A stretch of 64,000 bases of DNA from Chryseobacterium rhizoplanae. Lineage in GTDB: Bacteria > Bacteroidota > Bacteroidia > Flavobacteriales > Weeksellaceae. This document shows positions 8,025 through 15,603 of this stretch, piece after piece (position 1 is the stretch's first letter; every line of letters starts with the position of its first letter). The stretch spans positions 62,001 through 126,000 of the forward strand of contig NZ_FXTC01000003.1 in NCBI RefSeq assembly GCF_900182655.1. Direction: 5' to 3'. Made by a program: the position numbers and the translations under genes. The notes beneath the pieces are model-generated. The model made no database searches. It worked only from the letters and a program-made list of their open reading frames with translations, and had not been told where the DNA came from.

Positions 8025-8609
8025 TTATTTATTTACCTCTACGTATTGTATGATGGTCTGATTTTTTGGGTTGTAGATAATTGTACTACTGTTGGGAAAC
8101 CTTTTCAATTTATAGTATTGAATGTTTTTATCTGATTTTATATCTTCAAGAATACTTGTATCAAAGGTATTATCAGGAAGAAATTTTGATAAAAAACTGA
8201 TTTTATCAATGATGTTTTGCCCATCAATCTTGCGGGCTTTCTTTTCTGATTTACTTTCGTCAGAAGTTGGCTGGCCTTCTAAAAACGGGAGCAATACGGC
8301 AATGTCTGCTTTGTATTTAAAAATGTAACCTTCAGATCTTCCCGGGATTTTAATCTTTTTTCCTTTTTCTTCAGAAACGATAGCGGCACTCGTCCCAGGG
8401 AAAACCTCATTGAATTTTACATCCTCGGAATTGGTTATTGTGTTGATAGATTCATTGACCGTTTTCTTCACTGTTTCTTCTACAGCCTGCTGTGCCTTCT
8501 GCTGCACAGTTTCTGTTGTTTTCTGAACCGTCTGGTCAATTTTTTCCTCAATCTTATTGCATGATACTAATAAAAAAGTGGCAACAACAGGCAAAATATA
8601 CTTCTTCAT
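8025..8609 (-). CDS. lipoprotein of unknown function with coiled-coil segment
   Basis: The family is not recognised. The 194-residue product has a lipoprotein signal (MKKYILPVVATFLLVSC, lipidated Cys17). A Lys/Glu/Gln/Val-rich heptad-like segment follows (about 19-60; repeated KTTETVQQKAQQAVEETVKK), probably a coiled coil or long helix, then a soluble domain (about 65-194) with alternating hydrophobic strands. Location is periplasmic face or outer membrane. It is monocistronic with its own terminator. Nothing in the neighbourhood indicates a role. Confidence 0.75.
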   Translation of the reverse strand: MKKYILPVVATFLLVSCNKIEEKIDQTVQKTTETVQQKAQQAVEETVKKTVNESINTITNSEDVKFNEVFPGTSAAIVSEEKGKKIKIPGRSEGYIFKYKADIAVLLPFLEGQPTSDESKSEKKARKIDGQNIIDKISFLSKFLPDNTFDTSILEDIKSDKNIQYYKLKRFPNSSTIIYNPKNQTIIQYVEVNK

Positions 8610-8743
8610 AATTCTAATAATAGCGATTTTGTTTATTAATATCCTTCCTTCTAACGGAAAACAGGTCAGGATATTTTAGCAAAGAAAAAAATATTTTTTT
8701 ACTATCAAAATCCTGCTGACAAACTGTTGTCATAACCCTGTCT

Positions 8744-8751
8744 TACCTTTG
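8744..8751 (+). promoter_or_regulatory. -7 promoter element for the DinB-like gene
   Basis: TACCTTTG matches TAnnTTTG, 28 bases before the start codon. The nearest upstream TTG (8727-8729) is only 14 bases away, shorter than the usual 17-23. Confidence 0.5.
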
Positions 8752-8779
8752 TATCAACAACAAACAAAAACAAAACATT

Positions 8780-9271
8780 ATGACAACTACAGCAACAGCC
8801 ACTAAACAATTCATGACTTCTGAACAGCTATTAAACGACTGGCAGGGACACAGAAATCTGACGAGAAGAGTTATTGAAGCTTTTCCAGAAAAAGATTTAT
8901 TTGAATTTTCAATAGGTGGAATGAGACCGTTTGCAAAACTGGCAATAGAGCTGATTGGCATTGGCGGACCTGCTTTGAAGGGAATTGTTGAAGGAACTAT
9001 GGAAGCTTACAACGAAGAAGCTTTTAATCCAAAAACAAAAGAAGAACTTTTAAAGAAGTGGGATGAAGAAACAGGAGTAATCAACCATTATTTTAATATG
9101 ATTTCTGAAGAGCGCTTCCAGGAAACTTTCAATTTATTCGGAGAATATGAATTCCCGGTATATCAGAACATCCTTTATTTTGTAGATAACGAGGTTCACC
9201 ACCGCGGACAAGGATATGTTTATCTGCGAGCTTTAGGAATAGAACCACCTTTCTTCTGGGAAAGATTTTAA
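8780..9271 (+). CDS. DinB-superfamily protein (DfsB/YfiT-like helical bundle)
   Basis: This 163-residue protein belongs to the DinB/YfiT-like four-helix bundle superfamily of putative metal-dependent thiol transferases or hydrolases. The C-terminal VDNEVHHRGQGYVYLRALG near 132-150 carries the conserved metal-binding histidine, and WQGHRNLTRRVIEAF near 21-35 forms helix 1 with another possible ligand. It is not DNA polymerase IV, which shares the name. The convergent gene just downstream encodes a YafY/WYL regulator, a pairing often seen with DinB-like genes. Substrate unknown. Confidence 0.8.
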   Translation: MTTTATATKQFMTSEQLLNDWQGHRNLTRRVIEAFPEKDLFEFSIGGMRPFAKLAIELIGIGGPALKGIVEGTMEAYNEEAFNPKTKEELLKKWDEETGVINHYFNMISEERFQETFNLFGEYEFPVYQNILYFVDNEVHHRGQGYVYLRALGIEPPFFWERF

Positions 9272-9291
9272 TTTTAATAAAGAAGTGAAGA

Positions 9292-9426
9292 GGTAAAATT
9301 GCAAAAAGGCGGAAATCATAAAAAAAATACATCTGTAATGTCATTTATTATAGTGATTTCCCTCCATCTCAACAACTTATATCATTTTTTGCGACTAAAC
9401 AAATTTAGCTTTTTTGCGATTTTACC
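9292..9426. repeat. 135-bp element with long terminal inverted repeats
   Basis: GGTAAAATTGCAAAAA (9292-9307) is mirrored by TTTTTTGCGATTTTACC (9410-9426), one internal mismatch. Pairing extends weakly outward (AAGTGAAGA against TTACTT). The 100-base interior has no open frame. It resembles a MITE-like or dispersed foldback repeat in the gap between the convergent DinB-like and WYL genes. Confidence 0.55.
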
Positions 9427-9470
9427 ATTTACTTGTTAACCATTTCATTTATTGCCTCAATTAAGTCTTT

Positions 9471-9499
9471 AAACCTCAACAGCTGTCTTGTTGGGGTTT
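9471..9499. terminator. hairpin between convergent genes
   Basis: AAACCTCAACA pairs with TGTTGGGGTTT (one G-U) around a 7-base loop, right after the WYL regulator stop codon. On the plus strand it is followed by ATTATTG, so it may act in both directions but the T tract is weak. Confidence 0.5.
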
Positions 9500-9500
9500 A

Positions 9501-10454
9501 TTATTGATGTCTTTCAACCATTTTTACAAGCAGTTCATTCAAACGGATACGCAGACTTTCCGGTTCCAGAACGGTGGCATAATCTGCAAAAGTGATAAGC
9601 CAGCGGGGAAATCCATCGCTGATCCATTCTGTTTCAAAAGTGAGTTCTACCCCTTGTTCAGTCTCCACTTCTTCTGTCAGTCCATAATATTTTTTGGAAT
9701 TCACCAGATGAGACATTATTTTTTTGTCTACCAACAGTTTAGCTCTGACTTTATTTCCGTTTGATTTTTTACGGTAATCATTTACCTGGCCGTATTCCTG
9801 TAAAAAGGGATTCAGGGTTTTTGAAATCTCCAAAATCCGGTCTATCCGAAATTGTCTGAAATCTTTTCTCAGGGTACAGAATGCCATGATGTACCAAAAA
9901 TTAAACTCAAAAAACATTCCGACAGTTTCAATCGTTCTGTTGTCTATCCTTCCATCTACCGTCTGATATCTGATATTCAGTTGGGTTTTGTCTGCAATGC
10001 TTTCTAAAATAATAGGAATCACATTTTTAAGAGAATCTCCGGAATCGGTATGGAAACTAAAAACATCAATCTGTTTCTCAATATTCTGAATGAGATTTTT
10101 ATCAGAATTTCTCAATACTGAACGTACTTTTTCCATGGCTGCCTGATAATGGCTTCCCAAACTTTGGTGGGAAAATTTCTGCATCAGCTTTTCGGCGGTA
10201 ATGAAACTTAATACCTCTTCTTTGGTAAACATAATGGGAGGAAGTTTATATCCGTCCATTAAGGAATAGCCGTTACCTGCTTCGCCCACAATAGGAATGC
10301 CTGCGTTTTCCAGGGTTTTTACATCACGGTAAATGGTTCTGATACTTACATCGAACTTTTCAGCCAGATCCTGCGCCCGAACAACAGGTTTAGACTGCAA
10401 CTGGGTAAGGATAGCCGTTACCCGATCAAGTTTTTTAAGATAGTGATCATTCAT
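9501..10454 (-). CDS. YafY-family transcriptional regulator (HTH_11 + WYL)
   Basis: This 317-residue protein has an N-terminal helix-turn-helix (about 7-60, with AQDLAEKFDVSIRTIYRDVKTL) and a WYL ligand-binding domain (about 140-230; the signature appears as FWYIMAFC and FRQFRIDRI) followed by a WCX-type C-terminal region. Such regulators bind DNA in response to a small ligand or nucleic acid and often control a neighbouring gene. It faces the DinB-like gene tail-to-tail. The divergent neighbour is a Crp/Fnr regulator 95 bases away, so this gap holds both promoters. Targets are not identifiable from sequence alone. Confidence 0.88.
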   Translation of the reverse strand: MNDHYLKKLDRVTAILTQLQSKPVVRAQDLAEKFDVSIRTIYRDVKTLENAGIPIVGEAGNGYSLMDGYKLPPIMFTKEEVLSFITAEKLMQKFSHQSLGSHYQAAMEKVRSVLRNSDKNLIQNIEKQIDVFSFHTDSGDSLKNVIPIILESIADKTQLNIRYQTVDGRIDNRTIETVGMFFEFNFWYIMAFCTLRKDFRQFRIDRILEISKTLNPFLQEYGQVNDYRKKSNGNKVRAKLLVDKKIMSHLVNSKKYYGLTEEVETEQGVELTFETEWISDGFPRWLITFADYATVLEPESLRIRLNELLVKMVERHQ

Positions 10455-10549
10455 GATACAGCAAAGCTAAAATTCTTTTTCGAGGTATGTCTTATCAATG
10501 GGACTGCTTTTTTTATTAATTTTATTTTTCACAAAACAGTTTCTTCTTT

Positions 10550-11122
10550 ATGCTTCACACTCATTTTGTTCAGTCTATTGAAAAAGTTTTAAAACCGGAA
10601 CAGGCAGTCATGGACGAACTTGTTTCTCATCTGGAATCCAAATCCTACAGAAAAGGAGATTTCCTGTTAAAAGGTGACGAAACCTGCCGGTATTTCTATT
10701 TTATCAAAAAGGGACTTGTCAAGCTATTTTTTGACAATGGTGATAAGGATTTTATCATGACATTTTTTGCAGAAAATGCTTTTTTCGCTGAACTGAGCGG
10801 TTTTCTTACCGGACAGCCGTCAAAATACATGATCGTTGCCCTGGAACCTACTGAAGTTCTCCGTGTGCACAGAGATGTTATTGAAGGATTATGTAAAAAG
10901 TATCACACGGCAGAAACACTTTTCAGCAAGCTTTATTCAAAAGCTCCGGTGAATATGATGGGAAGGATCAGTGAAATGCTGGAAGACGACGGAAAAAAAC
11001 GTTATCATAATTTCATGAAACAAAGACCCGATCTTATCCAGCGCATCAGTCTTGGAGATCTGGCAGACTATATCGGAATCACTCAGGTTTCTTTAAGCAG
11101 AATCAGAGCACAGAAGTTTTAG
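10550..11122 (+). CDS. Crp/Fnr-family transcriptional regulator
   Basis: This 190-residue protein has a cyclic-nucleotide-binding-like beta-barrel (about 15-115, with YRKGDFLLKGDE and FFAENAFFAELSGF) and a C-terminal winged helix (about 145-190). The recognition helix reads LADYIGITQVSLSRIR. No cysteine cluster for an Fnr-type Fe-S centre is visible. It is the short Bacteroidota type that probably binds another effector or none. The following plus-strand gene encodes a carboxymuconolactone-decarboxylase-like protein, a plausible target. The two are separated by a 90-base inverted-repeat element and the second gene has its own -7 element. Confidence 0.88.
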   Translation: MLHTHFVQSIEKVLKPEQAVMDELVSHLESKSYRKGDFLLKGDETCRYFYFIKKGLVKLFFDNGDKDFIMTFFAENAFFAELSGFLTGQPSKYMIVALEPTEVLRVHRDVIEGLCKKYHTAETLFSKLYSKAPVNMMGRISEMLEDDGKKRYHNFMKQRPDLIQRISLGDLADYIGITQVSLSRIRAQKF

Positions 11123-11126
11123 AAAG

Positions 11127-11217
11127 GAAGCTGGAGGCTTGAAGAGGGAAGTTATTGAAGACCGGATATATATATCATCTACCTAATAGTAACTTCCAGC
11201 TTCCAGCCTTCAGCTTC
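11127..11217. repeat. 91-bp inverted-repeat element (GAAGCTGGAAG type)
   Basis: The left arm 11127-11154 (GAAGCTGGAGGCTTGAAG...GGAAGTTA) is inversely repeated at 11190-11217 with 4 mismatches in 28 bases. The 35-base centre has no frame. It is a foldback, MITE-like intergenic element between the Crp/Fnr gene and the next plus-strand gene, and may also attenuate transcription between them. Confidence 0.65.
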
Positions 11218-11275
11218 AGAATTTCTTTCTTCATATTATTTATCATTTGTAAAAAAATTCAGGAAAATACAGTTC

Positions 11276-11283
11276 TACATTTG
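11276..11283 (+). promoter_or_regulatory. -7 promoter element for the CMD-like gene
   Basis: TACATTTG fits TAnnTTTG 29 bases before the start codon. A TTG at 11247-11249 is 26 bases upstream, slightly beyond the usual spacing. Confidence 0.5.
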
Positions 11284-11312
11284 TCACATAATTAATCAAA
11301 AAAACAAATATT

Positions 11313-11777
11313 ATGTCACAAAGAATCAACGCATTTGCGATCGGAAACAAGGCTGTAAATGCACTTCACAACATGGGATTTCAGGTACAGAATTCATCAC
11401 TGGACAATTCATTTCTTGAACTGATGTATTTCAGGGTTTCACAAATGAACGGATGTGCTTTCTGCCTGGATATGCATTCCAAAGAACTAAGAGCAAAAGG
11501 TGAAACTGAACAGAGAATATTTCTGGTAAGCGCCTGGAGAGAATGTTCGTTTTATACGGATAAAGAAAAAGCCGGACTGCTATGGGCTGAAACTTTAACC
11601 GCTTTAAATGGTAAGGAAGTGAATGATGAAATTTATGCAAAAGTAAGCCATTACTTCTCTGAAACTGAAATAGTAGATTTAACAATGGCCGTTATTGCCA
11701 TCAACAGCTACAACAGAATTAATATTGCTTTCGGAGCAGATGTAGGTACTTATCAGGTTCCTGAAAAAGTGCATTAA
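11313..11777 (+). CDS. carboxymuconolactone decarboxylase-family (AhpD-like) protein
   Basis: This 154-residue protein has the AhpD-type redox motif NGCAFCLDMH, with Cys48, Cys51 and His55, in the second helix of a carboxymuconolactone decarboxylase fold. Members of this group, including the roughly 150-residue single-domain type seen here, reduce peroxides or other substrates through the CxxC pair. The relatives' natural electron donors vary, and the substrate is unknown. It lies after a Crp/Fnr regulator with its own promoter element and ends in a strong terminator. Confidence 0.85.
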   Translation: MSQRINAFAIGNKAVNALHNMGFQVQNSSLDNSFLELMYFRVSQMNGCAFCLDMHSKELRAKGETEQRIFLVSAWRECSFYTDKEKAGLLWAETLTALNGKEVNDEIYAKVSHYFSETEIVDLTMAVIAINSYNRINIAFGADVGTYQVPEKVH

Positions 11778-11793
11778 AAATTGTTATCAAAAT

Positions 11794-11823
11794 AAAAAAC
11801 TCAGCCTGTCCGCTGAGTTTTTT
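11794..11823. terminator. bidirectional terminator
   Basis: AAAAAACTCAGC and GCTGAGTTTTTT form a perfect 12-base stem with a 6-base loop between two convergent genes (CMD-like protein and ABC exporter). A and T tracts on both sides allow termination in both directions. Confidence 0.85.
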
Positions 11824-11826
11824 TAT

Positions 11827-13644
11827 TTAATTTTCTTTGAAAGTATTCACCAGTTTATCAAGATTCAGACTGCGGGCTGATGCATCAAAGATCTCACGGT
11901 AAGTACCTTCTTTACTGTAAAGTTCATCATGAGTCCCATTTTCTACTACTCTTCCTTTTTTCATCACATAGATAATATCCGAATCCAGAATCTGTGACAA
12001 AGAATGGGAAATGATGACCACGGTTCTTCCTTCTTTTATGGCATCCAGAGAATTCTTAATCTGTTCGGTGGCGATGGCATCAAGGCTGGCTGTAGGTTCA
12101 TCCAGAAAGATGATCGGAGGATTTTTCAGAAACAGTCTGGCAATGGCAATTCTTTGCTGCTGCCCACCGGAAAGCTGAGTAGCATCATGCTGATATTGAT
12201 CCGGAAGATCCATAATCTGTTCATGCAGATACGCTTTCTTTGCGGCTTCCTGAATCTCATCAAAACTGGCATTCATATCCCCATAGCGGATATTATCTTC
12301 TATACTTCCCTGAAAGATATGATTTCTCTGAAGTACGAGTCCAAGATCACTTCTAAGAAAAGTATTGTCAAATTCATTGAGATTTACTCCGTCCAGAAGA
12401 ATCTCTCCGGAATCCGGAAAATAGAATTTACACAAAAGATTAATGATCGTTGACTTTCCTGCACCGCTCAGTCCTACCAAAGCTGTCGTTTTTCCGTTTT
12501 CAATTTTCATGGAAACATCATGTAAGGCTTTTGTTCCGTTGGGATAAGTAAAATCGACATTTTTCAGTTCAAAAGTTCCTTTGATTTCTTTTTCCACAAA
12601 GGTTCCATTCGATTCGGTTTCATTATCTGCGTTCAGGATATCAAAGTAGCCTTCAGCATAGATCATGGCATCATTCATATCATCATAAATCCTGTGCAGC
12701 TGGCGGATAGGTGCTGAAACGTTGTTGAAAAGCATAATATGAAGCATGATTGCACCGATGGTCATTTGCTGATCAAGAACGAGATAAACGGTTAAAAGAA
12801 TGATCAAAACAACTCCGAACTGCTCAATAAACGTTTTTAAACCATCATAAATAAAGTTGGTTCTTCTTGTGATCATCTGACTTTCCATCAGTTCCATCTG
12901 AAGATCATATTGTTTTTTTCCTTCAAACTTTTCCCGGACAAAACTTTTAATCACCATAATGGAATTGATCAGATTCAGAAGCCCTGAGGTCTTTTTTTCT
13001 CTTTGATTTCTAAGCTGGCGGCGAACTCCGTTCAGTTTTTTGGCCTGAAGGGAACTGATATAAAAATAAATGGGAACAATAATGGTTGAAACAAGTCCTA
13101 CATACACATTCTGCATGTACATAATGATCAGGGCAATGATCGCATTGGAAAAAAGAGGCAGAATATCAATAAAAAAATTCTGCACCAGTTTTGTCAGACT
13201 TTCTATTCCGCGGTCAATTCTGATCTGTAATTTTCCTGACTCATGGTTTTCATCGTTAAAATAAGCAACTCTATAAGTAAGAATCTTATCAATAGCTGAC
13301 TGAGCCAGTACAGAACTGACATTGATCCTGATTTTTTCGCCATAAAACTTCTGCCCGAAATTGATAAAGATATTCAACAGTTCTTTTCCCAATAAAATAA
13401 TGGAAATAATAATGAGAATATGAATTCCTTCTGACATGGGATGTGGAAGATGGGTAAGTTTGGTGACCTCATCTACCGTATATTTCAGAACAATCGGGTT
13501 TACCTGTGCTGCGAGAGCTCCCAGAAAAGTAAGAAACAAAGTTCCGTAAATCATGGGTCGGTAAGGTCTGATGAATGGGACAAGCTGCTTATAAATTCCG
13601 AATAAAGTGACTGTTCTGTTAAAAGGTTTAGCCATAGAAATCAT
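11827..13644 (-). CDS. ABC exporter, fused membrane and ATPase domains
   Basis: The 605-residue half-transporter has about six transmembrane helices in residues 30-320 and an ATPase domain after about 355. The ATPase has Walker A GLSGAGKS, signature LSGGQQQR, Walker B IIFLDEPTA and the switch histidine in VVIISHSL. It fits the MsbA/lipid or multidrug exporter class and works as a homodimer in the inner membrane. There is no N-terminal C39 peptidase domain, so it is not a dedicated double-glycine peptide exporter. The start could also be the ATG three codons later. Substrate unknown. Confidence 0.88.
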   Translation of the reverse strand: MISMAKPFNRTVTLFGIYKQLVPFIRPYRPMIYGTLFLTFLGALAAQVNPIVLKYTVDEVTKLTHLPHPMSEGIHILIIISIILLGKELLNIFINFGQKFYGEKIRINVSSVLAQSAIDKILTYRVAYFNDENHESGKLQIRIDRGIESLTKLVQNFFIDILPLFSNAIIALIIMYMQNVYVGLVSTIIVPIYFYISSLQAKKLNGVRRQLRNQREKKTSGLLNLINSIMVIKSFVREKFEGKKQYDLQMELMESQMITRRTNFIYDGLKTFIEQFGVVLIILLTVYLVLDQQMTIGAIMLHIMLFNNVSAPIRQLHRIYDDMNDAMIYAEGYFDILNADNETESNGTFVEKEIKGTFELKNVDFTYPNGTKALHDVSMKIENGKTTALVGLSGAGKSTIINLLCKFYFPDSGEILLDGVNLNEFDNTFLRSDLGLVLQRNHIFQGSIEDNIRYGDMNASFDEIQEAAKKAYLHEQIMDLPDQYQHDATQLSGGQQQRIAIARLFLKNPPIIFLDEPTASLDAIATEQIKNSLDAIKEGRTVVIISHSLSQILDSDIIYVMKKGRVVENGTHDELYSKEGTYREIFDASARSLNLDKLVNTFKEN

Positions 13645-13654
13645 TTTTAAATGA

Positions 13655-13690
13655 AAAACGTACCGTTTTCAAAAGAAAAAGGTACGTTTT
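13655..13690 (-). terminator. terminator downstream of lptB
   Basis: AAAACGTACC pairs with GGTACGTTTT around a 16-base loop, followed on the minus strand by a T run. It separates lptB from the ABC exporter gene. Confidence 0.65.
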
Positions 13691-13723
13691 ATTATCATGT
13701 TCAGCAAATAAATGCTTTATATT

Positions 13724-14785
13724 TTATCCTTCAAACAGATAAGTGGTAAGGTAATGCAGTTCCTTTCTGCCAGCCTCTTTAGATTCCGCTTCTGCCTGTT
13801 CTAAAGAATATTGAGAATTGATTTCTTTTTTCTGGAAAACAAATGAGTTATTAGCATTTTTATCTACCACGTCATTAAAAATATGTTCAATTTCAGAGTT
13901 CGCTAATGAAGCAAAGCTGATATCTTCAAAACCATACATAAGTCTCAGATCATCAAACTGTCTGAAATTTTCATCTACAAATCCCTGCAACTGCGTTTTT
14001 GAATCAAAATTACCTGCCCAGATATTGTAAGCGTATTTTTTCTTTTTAGGTTTATCCAAAATGCTTTGATACACGAAGTTTTCACCAAGATATGCTTCTC
14101 TTACCTGCGGATCATTGGCCAGGTCTTCCGGAAGTCCTTCTTTCAGGATCTTTCCTTCAAACATAATATAAGTTTTGTTGGTAATGGCCAATGTCTGCTG
14201 CACGTTGTGGTCGGTAATCAGAATTCCGATATTTTTATCGACAAGACTTCTTACGATTTTCTGAATATCTTCAACGGCAATGGGGTCTACCCCAGCGAAA
14301 GGTTCATCCAGAAGAATAAAATTCGGGCTTGTAGCAAGACAGCGCGCAATTTCTGTTCTACGTCTTTCACCCCCGGAAAGAAGATCTCCTCTGTTTTTAC
14401 GGACATGCTGTAAAGAAAATTCTTCAATCAGTTCATCACATTTGATCTGCTGCTCACGTTTTGAAAGCTTGGTCAGCTGCAATACCCCCATAATATTTTC
14501 TTCCACGGAAAGTTTTCTGAAAACGGAAGCTTCCTGGGCCAGATATCCGATTCCCTTTTGGGCTCTTCGGTACATCGCATCGGTAGTAATCTCCTGTTTA
14601 TCCAGGAAAATTTTTCCTGAAGTGGGCTTAACCAACCCTACGATCATATAAAACGATGTGGTTTTTCCTGCTCCGTTCGGACCCAGCAAACCAACAATTT
14701 CTCCCTGTTGAACCTGTACAGAAACGCCTTTTACAACTTTTTTAGGACCGTATTCCTTGATTAAGTTTTCTCCTCGTAAAATCAT
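13724..14785 (-). CDS. lptB: LPS export ATPase LptB with extra C-terminal domain
   Basis: Residues 1-240 are a complete LptB ATPase that powers lipopolysaccharide extraction with LptFG. They include Walker A GPNGAGKT (35-42), signature LLSGGERRR, Walker B FILLDEPFAGVDP (157-169) and the H-loop TDHN (191-194). The usual protein ends near 240. Here a further 110 residues follow: a Lys-rich linker (KPKKKK, 245-250) and a domain beginning YNIWAGNFDSKTQL, then acidic helices and a Glu-rich tail. From memory this domain resembles Imm22-type small folds (YxIWxGxF), but that is tentative. The start is 4 bases after the promoter -7 box, implying a leaderless message. Confidence 0.9.
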   Translation of the reverse strand: MILRGENLIKEYGPKKVVKGVSVQVQQGEIVGLLGPNGAGKTTSFYMIVGLVKPTSGKIFLDKQEITTDAMYRRAQKGIGYLAQEASVFRKLSVEENIMGVLQLTKLSKREQQIKCDELIEEFSLQHVRKNRGDLLSGGERRRTEIARCLATSPNFILLDEPFAGVDPIAVEDIQKIVRSLVDKNIGILITDHNVQQTLAITNKTYIMFEGKILKEGLPEDLANDPQVREAYLGENFVYQSILDKPKKKKYAYNIWAGNFDSKTQLQGFVDENFRQFDDLRLMYGFEDISFASLANSEIEHIFNDVVDKNANNSFVFQKKEINSQYSLEQAEAESKEAGRKELHYLTTYLFEG

Positions 14786-14789
14786 AGGG

Positions 14790-14797
14790 CAAATATA
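14790..14797 (-). promoter_or_regulatory. -7 element of lptB, near-leaderless start
   Basis: Minus-strand TATATTTG ends only 4 bases before the lptB ATG, so the transcript probably starts at or within a few bases of the start codon. No matching -33 TTG was found. Confidence 0.4.
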
Positions 14798-14938
14798 TCA
14801 AAAATATAAACTTCACTTATATGTTAATAGCAACTTGTTGATTTAAATGTAAACTTATTCACTTCCAAATCATTGTAACTTTTTATCATTTTCAACTACT
14901 TATCGTAAAACATCACAATCAATTACAATCATTAAGAA

Positions 14939-15232
14939 ATGGAAAATTACGGTTACACAAAAACAGAAAATGTACAAAACCAGCAAAGCAACGTCCCTTA
15001 TCGTTCGGAAAAGAAAATTCCAGCGGCTTTATTGGGGATTCTTGTAGGCTGGCTGGCTTTAAATAAGTTTTATCTGGGCTATACGAAAGAGGGAATCATT
15101 CAGCTGGTTCTGAATGTTGTTACTTTAGGTGCAGCTTCTATTATTCCTTTTATTGAAGGTATTTTATATCTTTTCATGAGCGACAAACAGTTTGATGACA
15201 CCTATGTTTACGGGAAAAAAGGGTGGTTATAA
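14939..15232 (+). CDS. TM2-domain membrane protein
   Basis: This 97-residue protein has a polar N-terminus (1-25) and a TM2 domain (about 28-90). In that domain KIPAALLGILVGWLALNKFYLGYTKEG is the first helix and loop, and a second helix (about 58-80) is separated by a short turn. The FYLGYTKEGIIQ pattern is diagnostic. Such proteins are small inner-membrane proteins of unknown role in bacteria. It is transcribed divergently from lptB and ends in a strong terminator. Confidence 0.85.
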   Translation: MENYGYTKTENVQNQQSNVPYRSEKKIPAALLGILVGWLALNKFYLGYTKEGIIQLVLNVVTLGAASIIPFIEGILYLFMSDKQFDDTYVYGKKGWL

Positions 15233-15262
15233 AATGATAACCCTTTGACCTGTCTGAAAATA

Positions 15263-15294
15263 AAACAGGCTGTTCTTATCGGAACAGCCTGTTT
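15263..15294 (+). terminator. terminator after the TM2 gene
   Basis: AAACAGGCTGTTC pairs with GAACAGCCTGTTT (13 bases, 6-base loop), followed by ATTTTTTATT. It lies just before the stop codon of the opposing 48-residue peptide gene and may serve both. Confidence 0.85.
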
Positions 15295-15311
15295 ATTTTT
15301 TATTGGAATGA

Positions 15312-15458
15312 TCACTCAGGTGGACACGCTAAATGATTAATTGTACATGGATGCCAGACTCCCTTGCACCATGTTCCGCAATTCGGATCATCAATAATCA
15401 CTTCCCCTCCTTTGATTTCCTTCAATTGATTTCTTTCAATCTTTTTAAGATTTCTCAT
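15312..15458 (-). CDS. small double-glycine-leader, Cys-rich peptide (bacteriocin-like/RiPP precursor candidate)
   Basis: This gene of 48 codons encodes a basic amphipathic leader (MRNLKKIERNQLKEIKGG) ending in a double glycine at 17-18. A 30-residue core follows with four cysteines (27, 31, 38, 45), two tryptophans, three histidine/acidic clusters and a C-terminal CPPE. The leader matches the bacteriocin-like peptides with MKNLKK...GG leaders that are frequent in Chryseobacterium. The double glycine predicts cleavage by a C39-type peptidase/exporter; none is nearby, so it is an orphan here. A TACTTTTG promoter element lies 54 bases upstream. No modification enzyme sits beside it. The four cysteines could be disulfide-linked, metal-binding or modified; this is open. 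Confidence 0.8.
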   Translation of the reverse strand: MRNLKKIERNQLKEIKGGEVIIDDPNCGTWCKGVWHPCTINHLACPPE

Positions 15459-15512
15459 AAATAAATTCTTTTGATGTTTTAATTATTTTCGTTTCTCGAA
15501 ATTAGCTTTACT

Positions 15513-15520
15513 CAAAAGTA
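15513..15520 (-). promoter_or_regulatory. -7 element of the double-glycine peptide gene
   Basis: Minus-strand TACTTTTG fits TAnnTTTG, 54 bases before the peptide start codon. No clear -33 TTG is seen. Confidence 0.45.
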
Positions 15521-15603
15521 TATTTTTTATTTACACGAAAGTCTTTAATCCGGACCATTAACTTAACATTAACGTTAGTTTCCGGATCACGATTTTCTAA
15601 CCG

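Noticed and set aside
8780..9271. DinB as DNA polymerase IV
   Set aside because: The protein is a 163-residue helical-bundle DinB-superfamily member, not the roughly 350-residue polymerase that shares the gene name.
11827..13644. ABC exporter as the dedicated exporter for the nearby double-glycine peptide
   Set aside because: It lacks an N-terminal C39 peptidase domain and is separated by two genes and a terminator from the peptide gene.
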